Shown here in pieces: positions 1 to 12,000 of a DNA stretch of 64,000 bases. The stretch is from the NCBI GenBank assembly GCA_949592205.1, contig CATIUR010000004.1, positions 9,861,001 through 9,925,000 on the forward strand, read 5' to 3'. The DNA comes from Helichrysum umbraculigerum. Taxonomy: Eukaryota; Streptophyta; Magnoliopsida; Asterales; Asteraceae. A program made the translations under genes and the position numbers. Under the pieces are notes generated by a model, which worked only from the letters and a program-made list of their open reading frames with translations, had not been told where the DNA came from and did not search any database. Numbering within the stretch: the first letter of the stretch is position 1; each line of letters starts with the position of its first letter.

Positions 1-741
1 CTCGATCGGACCCCATATAATGAGAGCATTGTCGTTTTCTTTAGCAGGCTGATACTTAAGAAAATGAACAAAGGAAAGGAAATGCGTACCCGGTATCTCA
101 ATAGGTAAAGGTTTCGGTTCATCCGGTTCGGGTACCAGTTTTGCAGCGATCGTGTAGTCTCTGCAATAGGAAAAAAAGGGTAATATGATACTATTATCTA
201 CGAGAACAAAAGGAAATATACGTTTAATATAAAAGAAAACAGATTGAAAGCTAAAAAGATAAGGAACATAACATACAATTCCCAGTCAGAAGGCAACGCA
301 TTGACCGATTTGAAGAAGCCAGCAATTGTCTTAATCCTTCTCTCATAGTCATCCAAAGTCGGTTCATCTGGGCTTTTCTTCTTCTTCTTCCTAGGAGGAG
401 GATTAGGAGGAGAACGTAGAGCAAGTGCTTTCTGAATGAGAAGATATAACGGCTTTGGAACTGTAAGAGGGTTACTAGGCTTGGGCTCGGGCTCGGGCTG
501 GCGCTGGCGATTGTATTTCGGTGATGAGGTTTTTGGAGGGCTCCTTCTCTCATAGTCATCCAAAGTCGGTTCATCTGTGCTTTTCTTCTTCTTCCAAGGA
601 AGAAGAGAGAGTTCTTACTGAAGAGCTGCGAGATCGTTATTGAACTTCGAGGTTTTTCGAGGGATCGTGGAAGTGGAAGCAATCTTAGGGTCTCGACTTC
701 TAGTATTTGGTTTTGACTGAATAACAGAAACACGAATAGGG
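1..741 (-). CDS. partial hypothetical gene running off the left edge
   Basis: Product not recognised. Read leftward, a frame rich in Pro, Lys and Glu (SPPKTSSPKYNRQRQPEPEP) runs from about 605 to 277 and ends at a good donor (GTATGT, 276-271). A matching acceptor lies at 161-162, and the spliced frame stays open from 160 to the window edge (LVPEPDEPKPLPIEIPG, then HFLSFVHFLKYQP). This gives a 116-bp intron and a continuous phase. The exon holds two copies of DEPTLDDYERR, each after a Lys run (about 380-340 and 590-550), so it has an internal duplication. An in-frame TAA near 613 separates an upstream open stretch (IPRKTSKFNNDLAALQ) with similar character. Either an intron is missed there or the gene is broken. 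The start codon is not settled; an ATG followed by a good donor near 1110 is one candidate. The C-terminus is outside the window. Confidence 0.38.
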
Positions 742-1529
742 GTTTAGTTTCAACCGTATCATCATCAGCAGAACCTAAACCCTAGATTAAACTATGTACA
801 CATTTACCTAGTAATTTGTGTTAGACATGTTGAAAAATCAATTACATGGACGGTTGAAAAAAAATCATCTAACCCTATCCCAAATATATCCCTAAGTCAA
901 CGTGAAATAAACAACAACGATAAGCATAATTCTTACAGAGCCTGCTGTTACTGCTGCTGCTGCTTCTGCTAGTGACCAAGATGATAATATTGATCAGTTA
1001 ACAAAATAAGAAAAAACAAACAAACAACGCATCGATCAAATACACACACAAACAAATAATCAGAGCGCTAATAATAACGGAACACTTACCCTGACCTTAA
1101 TGGAACCATGATATGATGCTCAAATGAAACCCTAATCGGAACGAAAGTCGAGGCGACTTTGGGTGAATATTTTGGGTCTCACTTTCCCTTTGTATAGTCT
1201 TCCAAAAAACACACCGACGTTTCTTTCTCTCACCAATTAGCCACCGTATGCTTTTCACTATTTTGTAACGATCGTCAAACTTAATATATAGTTAATATTA
1301 ATTGGTTTCAACTTGCATGTGTAATTTACAATTGATGAATGTCGATTTGATTTCCTCGGAGAATCGACAAACACTAAAAAGCTCCCTGTAGTGGGATTAT
1401 GTATTACACGTACGTATATTATGATCGATGACCTCTCATTGGAAATTATCGAATGGTCGCAAATTAATGAAAGTCATATCAGGCATGTAAGACGGAGTAC
1501 TGATTCTAGCTTGTGTACGTCACACGAGA

Positions 1530-1531
<2 letters not shown>
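742..1531. other. stretch without a confident gene
   Basis: No convincing gene. On the plus strand a polypyrimidine tract and AG at about 941 are followed by a short open stretch ending in TAA (VTAAAASASDQDDNIDQLTK, 942-1008). It resembles a last exon but has no visible partner. Near 1100-1170 on the minus strand an ATG is followed by a good donor (GTAAGTG); this could be the first exon of the left-edge gene, but the frame does not join cleanly. Confidence 0.3.

Positions 1532-1574
<43 letters not shown>
1532..1574. repeat. (AT)n microsatellite
   Basis: Pure alternating AT, about 43 bp. No inserted element is seen inside or next to this tract, unlike the other long (TA)n tracts of the window. 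Confidence 0.95.
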
Positions 1575-1575
<1 letters not shown>

Positions 1576-1647
1576 CAAACCTCATGGAGCTAGCATGACG
1601 ACATGACGTCCGACGAGTCTCAAATGGGGTGGGATTTAACTCCTTTA

Positions 1648-2011
1648 GGCCTTGCTCCCGAGTTAATTTTTCGAGAGAAAAGAAGAGAATTGGAATGAAG
1701 AAAAAATATATTGTGTTCCCGAGTTTTTCTAATGGACAGAAGAGAAGAGAAGTGGGAGGAGAATTGGACATTCTTTTCTCTTCATACTTTCTCTCCAATA
1801 TTGGGAAGATTTGGAAGGATGGAAGGTTTAACTAGTTATAAAATGTCACTTCCTTCCATTTCTTTCCAACTCGGGAACACGAAACATGTAAATTTCTATT
1901 CTTTTCTTTTCAACTTTGGAACGCAAAAAATTTCTTCATTTTCTTTTCTTTTCTGTCATCTTGCATTCCATTCTTCTCTTTTCTTTTCGTAAAAATCTCG
2001 GGAGCAGGCTC
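1648..2011. mobile_element. PIF/Harbinger-type MITE
   Basis: A 364-bp non-coding element. Its ends are inverted repeats (GGCCTTGCTCCCGAG at the left; the reverse complement of the right end reads GAGCCTGCTCCCGAG) and the arms extend inward as pyrimidine-rich/purine-rich partners. It is flanked by TTA at 1645-1647 and 2012-2014, the 3-bp target duplication usual for PIF/Harbinger. It has no transposase, so it is non-autonomous. The flanking (TTA) and termini are seen directly; the superfamily is inferred from them. Confidence 0.75.
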
Positions 2012-2125
2012 TTAATTTGGCAGATCCCACGTACATCAATTTGTGACGATTTTTATCATAAGTACGTATTGTGTTAATTAATTCGCTCACATGTCTTATT
2101 CCCCGTGGTCTATTTTGCGATTCTT

Positions 2126-2127
<2 letters not shown>

Positions 2128-2178
<51 letters not shown>
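2128..2178. repeat. (AT)n microsatellite bordering a MITE
   Basis: About 51 bp of AT repeat directly abutting the left end of the 2179-3449 element, the expected border if that element targets (TA)n. Confidence 0.95.
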
Positions 2179-2181
<3 letters not shown>

Positions 2182-3449
2182 GGAGATCCTTGGGGAAGTA
2201 AAATAATTAGGGAAGGAGGGAAGTGATTTTCAGCCACACATTCTGGTCAACTCAAAAGTCAACGCGGTGGCATTTTTGTAAATAACTTGAAATCACCTCC
2301 CAGAACGTTAACATGCATTTCAAAAGCATGTTAATCAAAAACAACTAAAAACGTGATTTTCATCTTAAATTCATCAAATTAAAGCTTGAAACTTGCAAAA
2401 ATAAATTTAAAAACACTAATACACAACTCGTTGAGCAAGATTGATTAACAATTGTTAGATTCAATAAAAAAATTGTTAGAAAATAGATTTCATGAAGAAA
2501 AATGTAGAAACCCATAAAAAAATCACAAATTCATTCAATTGAGTACAAAATTGAGATGTATATAAAGCAAAATTCAAATAAATCGAACATATACATCAAT
2601 AATCAAACAAACTTGTAGTTATTTTACGTTTTACACCAAAAAAATCTCAAAATCAAAATTTTCAGAAAGTTAACACTCATTTGAAATGCATGTTATAAAA
2701 ATTACAATTTAAATATTCATTTATGATGAATATTTTAGCTTATATATGTTATTAGTGTATAATAACTCATATTCATCATAAATGCATGTTAACATCTCAT
2801 TGAGTCTTTAGCATTCATTTATGACGAATATTAACTTATATCATGTTGATGAACATTTTAACATTCATTTATAATGCATATTAACTCATATATATTGTAA
2901 TACATTGATGAATGTTATGTTATAACGTTCAACGATGTATAATAACTTATATAAGGTAATATTCAACAAATATGAATGTTTAAGAATCTTACTTGTAATT
3001 TTGATTAACATGCATTGCAAATGTATGTTAACGTTCTGGATATTTTCAAATCTGTGAAATTTGATGATTAATGACAACCATAATTCGATTGATTACATGT
3101 TTATAAGTTTTGTATGATGAAATTCGTTTAATTTATTGTTTTCATTGGCAAAATAAAATTTTATATAAAAACCCAAAAGTTATACCCAAAATTCATAATT
3201 TTTGATATTTCAAATCATGACGAATTGAAGATATGTATGAATGTGTTTGATGGATTGGAAAATTTATAATGTTTTTGATTGATGAATTATTGAATTTGAT
3301 GCTTTAATTTTGGATTTTAGACTAAAGTTGATTAAATGGGTATTGTATATGTATTATTTATTGTATGAAAAAGGTGGGAGAAAATTAGTGGCTGAGATTT
3401 GCTTCCCTTCCTTCCCTCAAATTTGATTCTTCCCTCTTGATCCTTCCCC
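2179..3449 (+). mobile_element. (TA)n-flanked element, copy A (Micron-like MITE)
   Basis: This 1.27-kb AT-rich non-coding unit is repeated nearly identically at 21358-22632. Both copies start within a (TA)n tract (GGAGATCCTTGGGGAAG) and end at (TA)n (GATCCTTCCCC). The ends are imperfect inverted repeats reading outward into TATATA. The interior holds many copies of an inverted motif around CATTCATTTATGA. Copy A lost its right-hand (TA)n border because the 3452-20413 element inserted exactly there. The pattern fits MITEs that insert in (TA)n microsatellites, as described for Micron in rice; membership is by analogy. Confidence 0.6.
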
Positions 3450-3451
3450 TA

Positions 3452-5249
3452 TGTAACACCCCAAGTTTCAGGAATTTAAAATCGTACGCGGATATATTTT
3501 TATAATGAAATATAAATAAGTAGATACCGAGATATAGTGAAAAACGTAAGTGGTTTTATCAGTTTTAGACTGTAAAGTTTAAAAAGGGATAAGATTTAAC
3601 AGATAAATACACATATATACGTATATATCCTTATTTCTTTTTAAAGAAATCCAGAGAGATAGAGAACTAGAGCGAGAGAAAACAGAGAAACCACAGGGAC
3701 GATTTTTACTTCCATTTCCTTCAATCCAATTCATGATTCAAGCTAGAAATCTTTGAGTAATCATCTCCTTTATCCTTCTTAATCAATAGTAAGTGATTTC
3801 TTTATGATTTATGCTAGGGTTTATGAGTTTTATGGGGTTTTTATGGGTTTTGTGAAATTAGTGAATTTAGCTACGAAATTAGGGTTTGAAATTGATTGAA
3901 TTAGTGTTGTTTAGTGTTTTGATTATGATTATGAACCATATATCATTATGAAAGTGATTAATTTGAAGTATGTAGTTAGTGATTAAAGTGGGGTTTTGAT
4001 GAAACTTCATGAATTAGTGATTTTGATATGGAATTGGTGTTTAACATGTTGAATTGATGCTAATGGAGCTAAATAGTGAAAGAATTTGTGTTAAAATGAG
4101 TTAAAGAATTATAAGTAGTAATATGTTCATAAAGGTTTTTATTATGATTATGCTTATGATTATGATAATAAAGCTAGTGATTGTGTTAGTTGATTTATAG
4201 TGAATTAAAATAGTGAAAGATTAAAGTGATCATAAGAAGTAGTTTTAGTGTAAATGATTAAAGAGTTAATTTAGTGAATTACGATTATGAAAATAGAGCA
4301 TGAAATTAGTAGAAAAGTGAATGTGTAATTAGTGTTTAATTATGTTGTTATGTATAATATGATTATGTAGGTTTCTAGAGACGTGGAAGCTTATGATGAT
4401 CAACATGGAGTAGTCGATTAAAAGAGTATGGTGAGTGATACGGGGGTTAAACAGGTGATTTGATTGTGTAGTACCGTATAGCTCGCGGGCTAGAGGTTTG
4501 CACAATCAAGGAAAAGTTATTTGTTGTTGTGTGTTTACTTAGTTTGTTGTATTAAATTAATTGTTTATATTTAATTGTTATGTGATTACATATTATTTGG
4601 AAAAGTCAGTAGTGATTACTCATTAGCGAGTAATGAGGATGTCACTAGCTTGAAGGTAAAGGTAAAGTTATTTGTTAATAGTGTACAATTCAATTGTGTT
4701 GGATTCGGATTGCAGTTGTGCAAGAGACTACACAATTGGGTGGAATGTTACTTGTTAATATATGTGAATTAAATAGTGATTTTGTGATGAATAGTGTACG
4801 ATTCGATTGTATTGGATTCGGGTTGCAGTTGAGCAAGAGACTATACAATCGGGTGGAAGTTGTTTATTATATGATTGATTTCTTATATGTGTATTTAAGA
4901 TTTTGTGAAAAGTTGTGATGGTTGTCGATTAGTGTTGTGAGTACGGTTAATAAAATGATTATGTGTACAGATACTGTGGTGAATAAAGAAGCTAACTACG
5001 GTTAGCATAGTGTTCAGGGTTCAGTGTACAGTGTTCAGAGAAATAGAGTTCAGTGATTATATGTTTAAGTAGTCATGTGTTGATATGTGTTAATAGTGTT
5101 ATGTGGAATTGCTTGCTTAATTGCCTGTGTACTCACTAAGCAGTGGTGCTTACCCGTTTCAGTGTTTATTATGTAGGTTGAGGTTTGGCTAGCGATACGT
5201 GGATAAAGAATGTGCTTATGTTAGCGAAGTGGATAAGGAGCTAACTATG
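3452..5249 (+). repeat. left LTR of outer element, 5' portion
   Basis: First 1,798 bp of the outer left LTR, nearly identical to 17624-19421. It is interrupted at 5249 by the gypsy insertion and resumes at 15818. It carries no gene. Confidence 0.92.
5245..5249. repeat. target site duplication CTATG of inner gypsy element
   Basis: CTATG lies directly before the inner 5' LTR and again at 15813-15817 after the inner 3' LTR. The uninterrupted sequence in the outer right LTR (around 19417-19425) has a single CTATG, which confirms the empty site. Confidence 0.97.
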
Positions 5250-7593
5250 TGTAACACCTGCTAAATTAGGATAATTAATTATGCCTAATTAATTGTAACT
5301 AGTTGTAATTAGTATGTAATAGGACTAATTGCAGACTCTATTTGTATATATATAAGGTGATTTATATATATATGAGTGTACTTACGCGATTTGGATAAAT
5401 CGTACGAATTAACCGGACGGAGTCCGACACAGTTACTTGGACGTTGGTGACAGAAACTTACCTAAATAATGAGAACGTATTTTATTATATAAAATACACA
5501 GCGAACAAACATTATTTTAATATCGCGACGACATTTTAAATAATTTAACGAATACGTATTAAACGCGAGTTAAGAATTTTAATACTTCGACAAATGTTTT
5601 TATAATTAATTTCAAGGTATTTCATTAAAATATTCCCGTCACCTTTTAAAAATATAACTGCTTGATATAACGTTTAAACGACGGAGGAAACGGACACCGC
5701 ACGGAGCGCGGAGGCGCGAACTGAAAATGGGAGGCTTAACCTCCCACCTCCTTTTCTTTTCTTTTCATTTTCTCATTTTCTTTCTCTTTCTCCTTTCTTT
5801 TCTCTCTAATCTACCAACCAACCAAATACCCCCAACTTCACAAAATCGACAAATAAACATACTAAACGCACGCGAATCATACTACTCTTTTGGAAGAAAA
5901 CGACCACCGTATCCCGATCTATCTTTCCATCTTTTCGGATTTTCAATCCGACATTTTGTAAGTTCCCGACAAAACCCGAAACTCTCCGTTTTTACTCATT
6001 TTTACGTTTTTATGGTTTATATATGCTTAAAATGTCCAAAAATGGGTTGGGTAAAAGGTTTGGACCTAACGGGAGTTTTTCGACCGATTTTCCGGCCACC
6101 TATTTCCGATCAGACCGCTACGTCGCAGAGACGCTGGGCTATCTGCGACGTAGCTCAAAACGTCGCATTACACCTCACAACGTCGCACATAGCGACGTCG
6201 TTACCAACGTCGCATTAAGTGGCCGACGTCGCACTTAGCGACGTCGCGACCTACGTCGCACAAAAATCTCAACGTCGCATTAGCGACGCCACCCCCTACG
6301 TCGCATTGATTTGCGAAGGTCGCATCATGCGACGTACATGCCCACGTCGCACCCTACGTCGCTTGCAACGTCGCATGCTACGTCGCATGCTACGTCGCAC
6401 AAACCAGAAACTAGAAAAACACAGATTTTTACCAAGTGTCGGAACCAAGATTTTAACACCTGATTCAACGATACATATAAGGTTAACACTCTGAATCATT
6501 ATTACAAACCGTCACCAACGGGCCATAATTGTTCTCAAACTACAAACGGATTACTAAACAAACACTTGGACATAATGAGTTGTGTACACAACTAGCCTAG
6601 ATGGTCTTGCGAGACATCTACTTACTTAACTTTATATGTTTAGGCATTTGAAGGTTACGGGTTCGGAGAACCTACGGTTGATATTACTTACTCGTTTATT
6701 GATATAAACGTACTTGCAAAGACTCAGGTGAGTCTTACGGCCCCACTTTTACTGTTTTATCTTATTGGGGGAGATACATGCTACTACTTTTTCTTGAACA
6801 CAAGTACTAAACTGTTTACTATACCAAACGGAATTGCATGAGTTGTTACTATTTACAGAAGTCTCTCCATCATATATCGTTAGTTATGGACTTAAGCGCG
6901 AACACTAGTTAATGGATCCATTAGGGAAATGACCCTCCCCACCCGGGGCAGTAGCGCTGCCACGTACTGATTTACACGTAGAAACGGGTGACTACTTATT
7001 CGTTACTGATGCTTGCTCATTTACGAGCATGTCACGGGAGCAAACTTATTACTTACGGGTTAAGCTTCGATTATGAGCCTCATGGCAACGGTATAAACTT
7101 ACTTACTTACATTTGCGGGATTGCAAATACTGGTTTACGATTTCTGGACTGAAATTGCTGATTTTACGCCTGCGGGCATTACTGATGAAACCTCGTGTTC
7201 AAAGCTGATATTACTTACAAACCTGTGAGATTCACCAACCTTTTGGTTGACACTTTTTAGCATGTTTTCTCAGGTACCCGGATGGAGTAGGATTACTCCA
7301 GGATTTTAGCTAGAGTCGCATGATTTCAACACAACTGCATTAACGGAGATTCTTAGCATTATCTTTTGTATATTACGATTATGTAGTAGAATCTCCCGCT
7401 ATACGCGTGGACTCTAGGGGAAACTACATTTTGTATACGAAAACACTAAGTTTTCAAACATTATATCTATGGAATGTAACAAATTTACAAAACGTCTCAT
7501 TTAGAGGTCGTTTGCTGTATATCTTGTGCTTTGTATATTGATTAGTAACACCCAAGTATGCTTCCGCAAATCACTAAATTTGGGGGTGTTACA
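5250..7593 (+). repeat. 5' LTR of inner gypsy element
   Basis: 2,344 bp, TG...CA. A likely TATA box (TTTATATATG, 6017-6026) precedes a GTCGCA-rich repeat block (6117-6401). The last ~50 bp (through GGGGGTGTTACA) closely resemble, in inverse orientation, the left end of the solo LTR at 59781. Confidence 0.96.
6117..6401 (+). repeat. dyad-symmetric ACGTCGCA repeat block in gypsy LTR
   Basis: About 285 bp packed with ACGTCGCA and its reverse complement TGCGACGT, some adjacent as TACGTCGCATGC. The local composition is far more GC- and CpG-rich than the surrounding LTR. It lies roughly 90 bp downstream of the likely TATA box, so it is probably transcribed in the leader and the 3' end. The 3' LTR has the same block at 14336-14620. 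Confidence 0.85.
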
Positions 7594-7596
7594 GAT

Positions 7597-7608
7597 TGGT
7601 ATCAGAGC
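7597..7608 (+). other. primer binding site, initiator tRNA-Met
   Basis: TGGTATCAGAGC, complementary to the 3' end of plant initiator tRNA-Met, starts three bases after the 5' LTR. It is the expected start of minus-strand cDNA. Confidence 0.93.
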
Positions 7609-8185
7609 CTAAGGTTATAGTGAACTAGGTTGCATTTAGTGGGCCTAGACTATGACCATTAGGCAGTATTTCCTTATTAGGCATGATTGGTTCAGGAATT
7701 ACATCATACGACTTTAAGTTAACATAGCCTGATCAACTATGTACAATTAAGGAAAGATGATGTGAGGTCTGAAATGGTTATGTCGAACAGGAATGCGTTA
7801 GTTGACTCTGACCACGAGGGAACCGAGACTCTTACTTGTTATGTGCTAGACATATACTAGGCTATTATGTGATATACGAGTATATACATACATAGGCCTC
7901 ACTCACTGACTATACTACTAGGCTATTATATATTGAATATATATGAATAGGCCTCGCACGTGAACACACTCGCTATAGAGATAGCCGACGTTTCTCTGGT
8001 GACACTTACGAATTTCTCTCAGCGGGTTGCACCGACCATGACAGACTTGTTTTCCGTCACACCACCTTGTGGCGCACTCTAATGATTTTATGAAAATCAC
8101 ATCTAACACCCGGAAGCAACGTACTTCCAAGGACTAAAATCCTCTCTCTGTCATTTCTATAGAACTCAAAGCCGCGAATTCCCAA

Positions 8186-8662
8186 ATGGACGACTACATG
8201 TCTGATAGTGACCAAGCCCACGAGGAACAAATCCAGTACACGTATCTCGATGAGGACATCGTACCAGAAGAAGAAATCATGCTGGAGGGAAACGAAAACC
8301 AGAATTTCGGAATGACTGGCATCGACATTGAAGAATATGAAAGAGTGCGAGATCAGGCCATGGGACTAGACGGCCGAAATTGGGCACTTAAGCGTAAGTG
8401 CATAGACTATGAACAAAGATTGAGAATCTCAAACCGATCTGTCCCTACACGAATCAAAGATAAGATCCGTTACTGGAAGAAAGTGGCCACCAACCTAACC
8501 CGTAGGACCAAAACATGGATCAAACGTTTGGGCAGGAAGTCAACGGAGGAGACTAGGTACCGCTCCACGACTCAAAGATACAGGGACATGCTTGAGGCAC
8601 GCTACCACCCACACGACCTGAACCTAGAGTCGGAAGAAGAATCCGAAGGCCAGGAACCCTAA
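8186..8662 (+). CDS. extra ORF upstream of gag-pol, unknown function
   Basis: A 158-codon ORF starting ATGGACGACTACATG, in the internal region between the primer site and gag-pol. I do not recognise it. The N-terminal 60 residues are acidic (DEDIVPEEEIMLEG). Residues 70-130 are basic and probably helical (RTKTWIKRLGRKSTEETRYR). The last ten or so are acidic again (LESEEESEGQEP). There is no signal peptide, membrane segment or Cys-rich motif. It sits 592 bp after the LTR and 363 bp before gag-pol. It is intact in a very young element; whether selection keeps it cannot be judged from one copy. It could be an accessory protein, a captured host gene piece, or a chance ORF. Confidence 0.55.
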   Translation: MDDYMSDSDQAHEEQIQYTYLDEDIVPEEEIMLEGNENQNFGMTGIDIEEYERVRDQAMGLDGRNWALKRKCIDYEQRLRISNRSVPTRIKDKIRYWKKVATNLTRRTKTWIKRLGRKSTEETRYRSTTQRYRDMLEARYHPHDLNLESEEESEGQEP

Positions 8663-9025
8663 CTAAGAATGAACCAACCGACTAGCAGAAACTGTAGACC
8701 GCCTTGTCACGCTAATGGAATAAATTAATCTACATTAAGATTAGTGTAGTTTTCGTCTTGTAATCTATCTCGTAATCTAGGGACTATCTAGCACTACTCT
8801 ATAAACTAGTCGGATGTAACCATTCCCGGCACCTTTTGTAATATCTCTGTAGGATGTAACTTTTGAACTCACTTAATCTATCAGATATCCTTTGTTATCT
8901 CAACTCACATTAATTGTCATTTTCCATGTTGATGTTATGTATTACTGCTTTTATACATGTACATCTGTGACAATTACCAGCTCATACAAAATCTCATGTA
9001 TCTTCATTTCTTTTATTGAAGAATC

Positions 9026-12000
9026 ATGCCGCCAAAGACACGACCATACACCGATGCCCAGATTACCTCCCTTATAACCCAGGCTGTTACTGAAGCCTTG
9101 GCTCGGAATACCCCACCAAATTCCTCGAGGAACAGCGATGCCGCTGAAACCACTACTGCTAAACCCTGTTCATACAAAGACTTTCAGAACTGCAAACCTC
9201 TAAACTTTGCAGGTACTGAGGGAGCTATCGGTCTAGTACGCTGGATCGAGAAAGTTGAGTCTGTATTTCTTATCTGCAACTGTGCGGAGGGAGATAAGGT
9301 TAAGTTCTCCGTTAGTACTTTTACTGACACCGCACTCACCTGGTGGAACACTTATGCCCAGACTGTGAGTGTTGCTACTGCTTACCAACTCCCGTGGGAG
9401 GAGTTGAAGAAGATGTTGAGGGGCGAGTATTGCCCCAGGGATGAATTGAAACAACTAGAAGTGGAATTCTGGAACCACAAGATGCAGGGTGATGACATCA
9501 CCGGATACACCAACCGTTTCCACCAACTGGCACTTCTGTGCCCAACCATGGTCGATCCTGAGTACAAGAGGATCGAGAAATTTGTTGATGGTCTTCCTGA
9601 GAGACTCCAAGACCTGGTAACTTCTTCCAAACCGGGTACTATTCAGAGCGCCATCCGTATGGCCCATGAACTAACGGCAAATTCTGTCGGCCGTGGTACA
9701 ACTTCAACCCCATCTGCAAACAACAAACGCAAGTGGGAAGGTAACCCCAACTCATCCAACCAAACCTTCAACAAAAAGCCTGAGTACATTAAGGCTTATA
9801 CATCTGGAACTTCGGAAAAGAAAGGGTACAGCGGGAACAAGCCCTACTGTTCCAAATGCAGCCGCCATCATGACGGTTCTTGCCCTTGCTCCAACTGCAA
9901 ACGGTTCGGGCATCTAGCCAAGGATTGCCGAATCAACATTTCTACCCCCAACACTAATGCACCAAAGGCCTGCTTTGGGTGCGGAAATACAGGGCATTTC
10001 AAGAAAGATTGCCCAAAGCTGAAAAACAACAACAACCCTGCTCGCGGCAGATCATTCGTTATCAAGGCTGGGGAAGCCAGACAAGACCCGAACGTCGTGA
10101 CGGGTACGTTCCTTCTCAACGACCTTACTGCTTCTGTGTTATTTGATACCGGTGCCGATAGAAGCTTCATATCTGAGAAATTTAGCCCTTTACTTGATAT
10201 TACTCCCACTGCCTTAGATGCTAAATACATTGTAGAATTAGCTAACGGCAAACTGATTGAGACTGATAGCATCATACACAACTGTACACTTAACCTCACG
10301 AACGAAACGTTTTCCATTGATTTAATCCCTGTCGAGATCGGCAGCTTCGATATTATTGTCGGTATGGATTGGTTATCCAGGCACCGAGCTGAAATCATCT
10401 GCCATGACAAACTCGTTCGCATACCTCTTGTCTCCGGTGGAACCTTAGTTCTACAAGGGGAGACCGGTAGACGGAATCTGAATATTGTATCCTGTCTGAA
10501 AACGAGAAAATATCTACGAAAAGGGTACCAAGCCATCCTCGCACATGTAACGGAGAAGAAGTCGGAGGAGAAGCGACTTGAGGATGTTCCGATCGTGCGG
10601 GATTTCCCGGAAGTCTTTCCTGAAGACTTGCCCGGACTTCCGCCACCTAGACAAGTTGAATTCCAAATCGAACTTGTGCCCGGAACTGCACCCGTGGCAC
10701 GAGCCCCTTACCGTTTAGCACCATCCGAAATGCAGGAGTTGTCTAACCAACTACAGGAACTCCTGGACAGAGGATTCATTCGACCAAGTTCCTCACCTTG
10801 GGGAGCTCCGGTCTTATTCGTGAAAAAGAAAGATGGATCTTTCCGCATGTGTATCGACTACCGAGAGCTGAATAAGCTAACCATAAAGAATCGGTACCCA
10901 CTTCCTAGAATCGATGACCTGTTCGACCAACTCCAGGGATCGAGTGTTTACTCAAAGATTGATCTACGGTCGGGTTATCACCAACTCCGAGTCCGTGACA
11001 ATGATATCCCAAAGACAGCTTTCCGAACTCGTTATGGGCATTACGAATTCCAAGTGATGCCATTCGGGTTGACCAACGCACCGGCCGTATTCATGGACCT
11101 TATGAATCGGGTGTGCAAACCATATCTTGACAAATTCGTCATTGTGTTCATCGACGATATACTGATTTACTCGTGCAACGAACAGGAACATGCTCAACAT
11201 CTGAAAACCATTCTCGGACTTCTGAAACACGAAGAGTTATATGCCAAATTGTCTAAGTGTGAGTTCTGGATTCGAACCGTTCAATTCCTCGGGCACGTGA
11301 TTGACAGCCAAGGAATTCATGTTGATCCCGCCAAGATTGAAGCAATCACGGGCTGGGAGTCACCGACCACTCCAACCGAAGTGAGACAATTCTTAGGTCT
11401 TGCTGGTTATTACCGCCGATTCATCGAAAACTTTTCAAGAATAGCTGTTCCACTAACCACACTGACTCAGAAAGATAAGAAGTTCGATTGGACTGATAAA
11501 CAAGAGTCAGCCTTCCAGCTATTGAAAAACAAACTTTGCAGTGCACCAATCCTGTCCTTACCCGAGGGCACCGACGATTTCGTAGTTTACTGCGACGCCT
11601 CACACCAGGGACTTGGTTGTGTGTTGATGCAACGGGAAAAAGTCATTGCCTATGCCTCACGACAACTAAAAATTCACGAGAAAAACTATACGACCCACGA
11701 CCTCGAGTTAGGTGCTGTGGTCTTCGCATTGAAAATCTGGAGACATTATGTCTACGGTACGAAAAGCACTATCTTCACTGATCACAAAAGTCTCCAACAC
11801 ATATTCGATCAGAAGGATCTAAACATGAGGCAACGTCGCTGGGTTGAGTTACTTAGTGACTACGACTGCGAGATCAAATTCCATCCGGGCAAGGCTAACG
11901 TAGTTGCCGATGCCTTAAGCCGAAAAGAACGAGTGAAACCCCTTCGAGTCCGAGCACTTTCTATGACAATTCATAACGAGCTTCCTGCTCAAATCCTTAC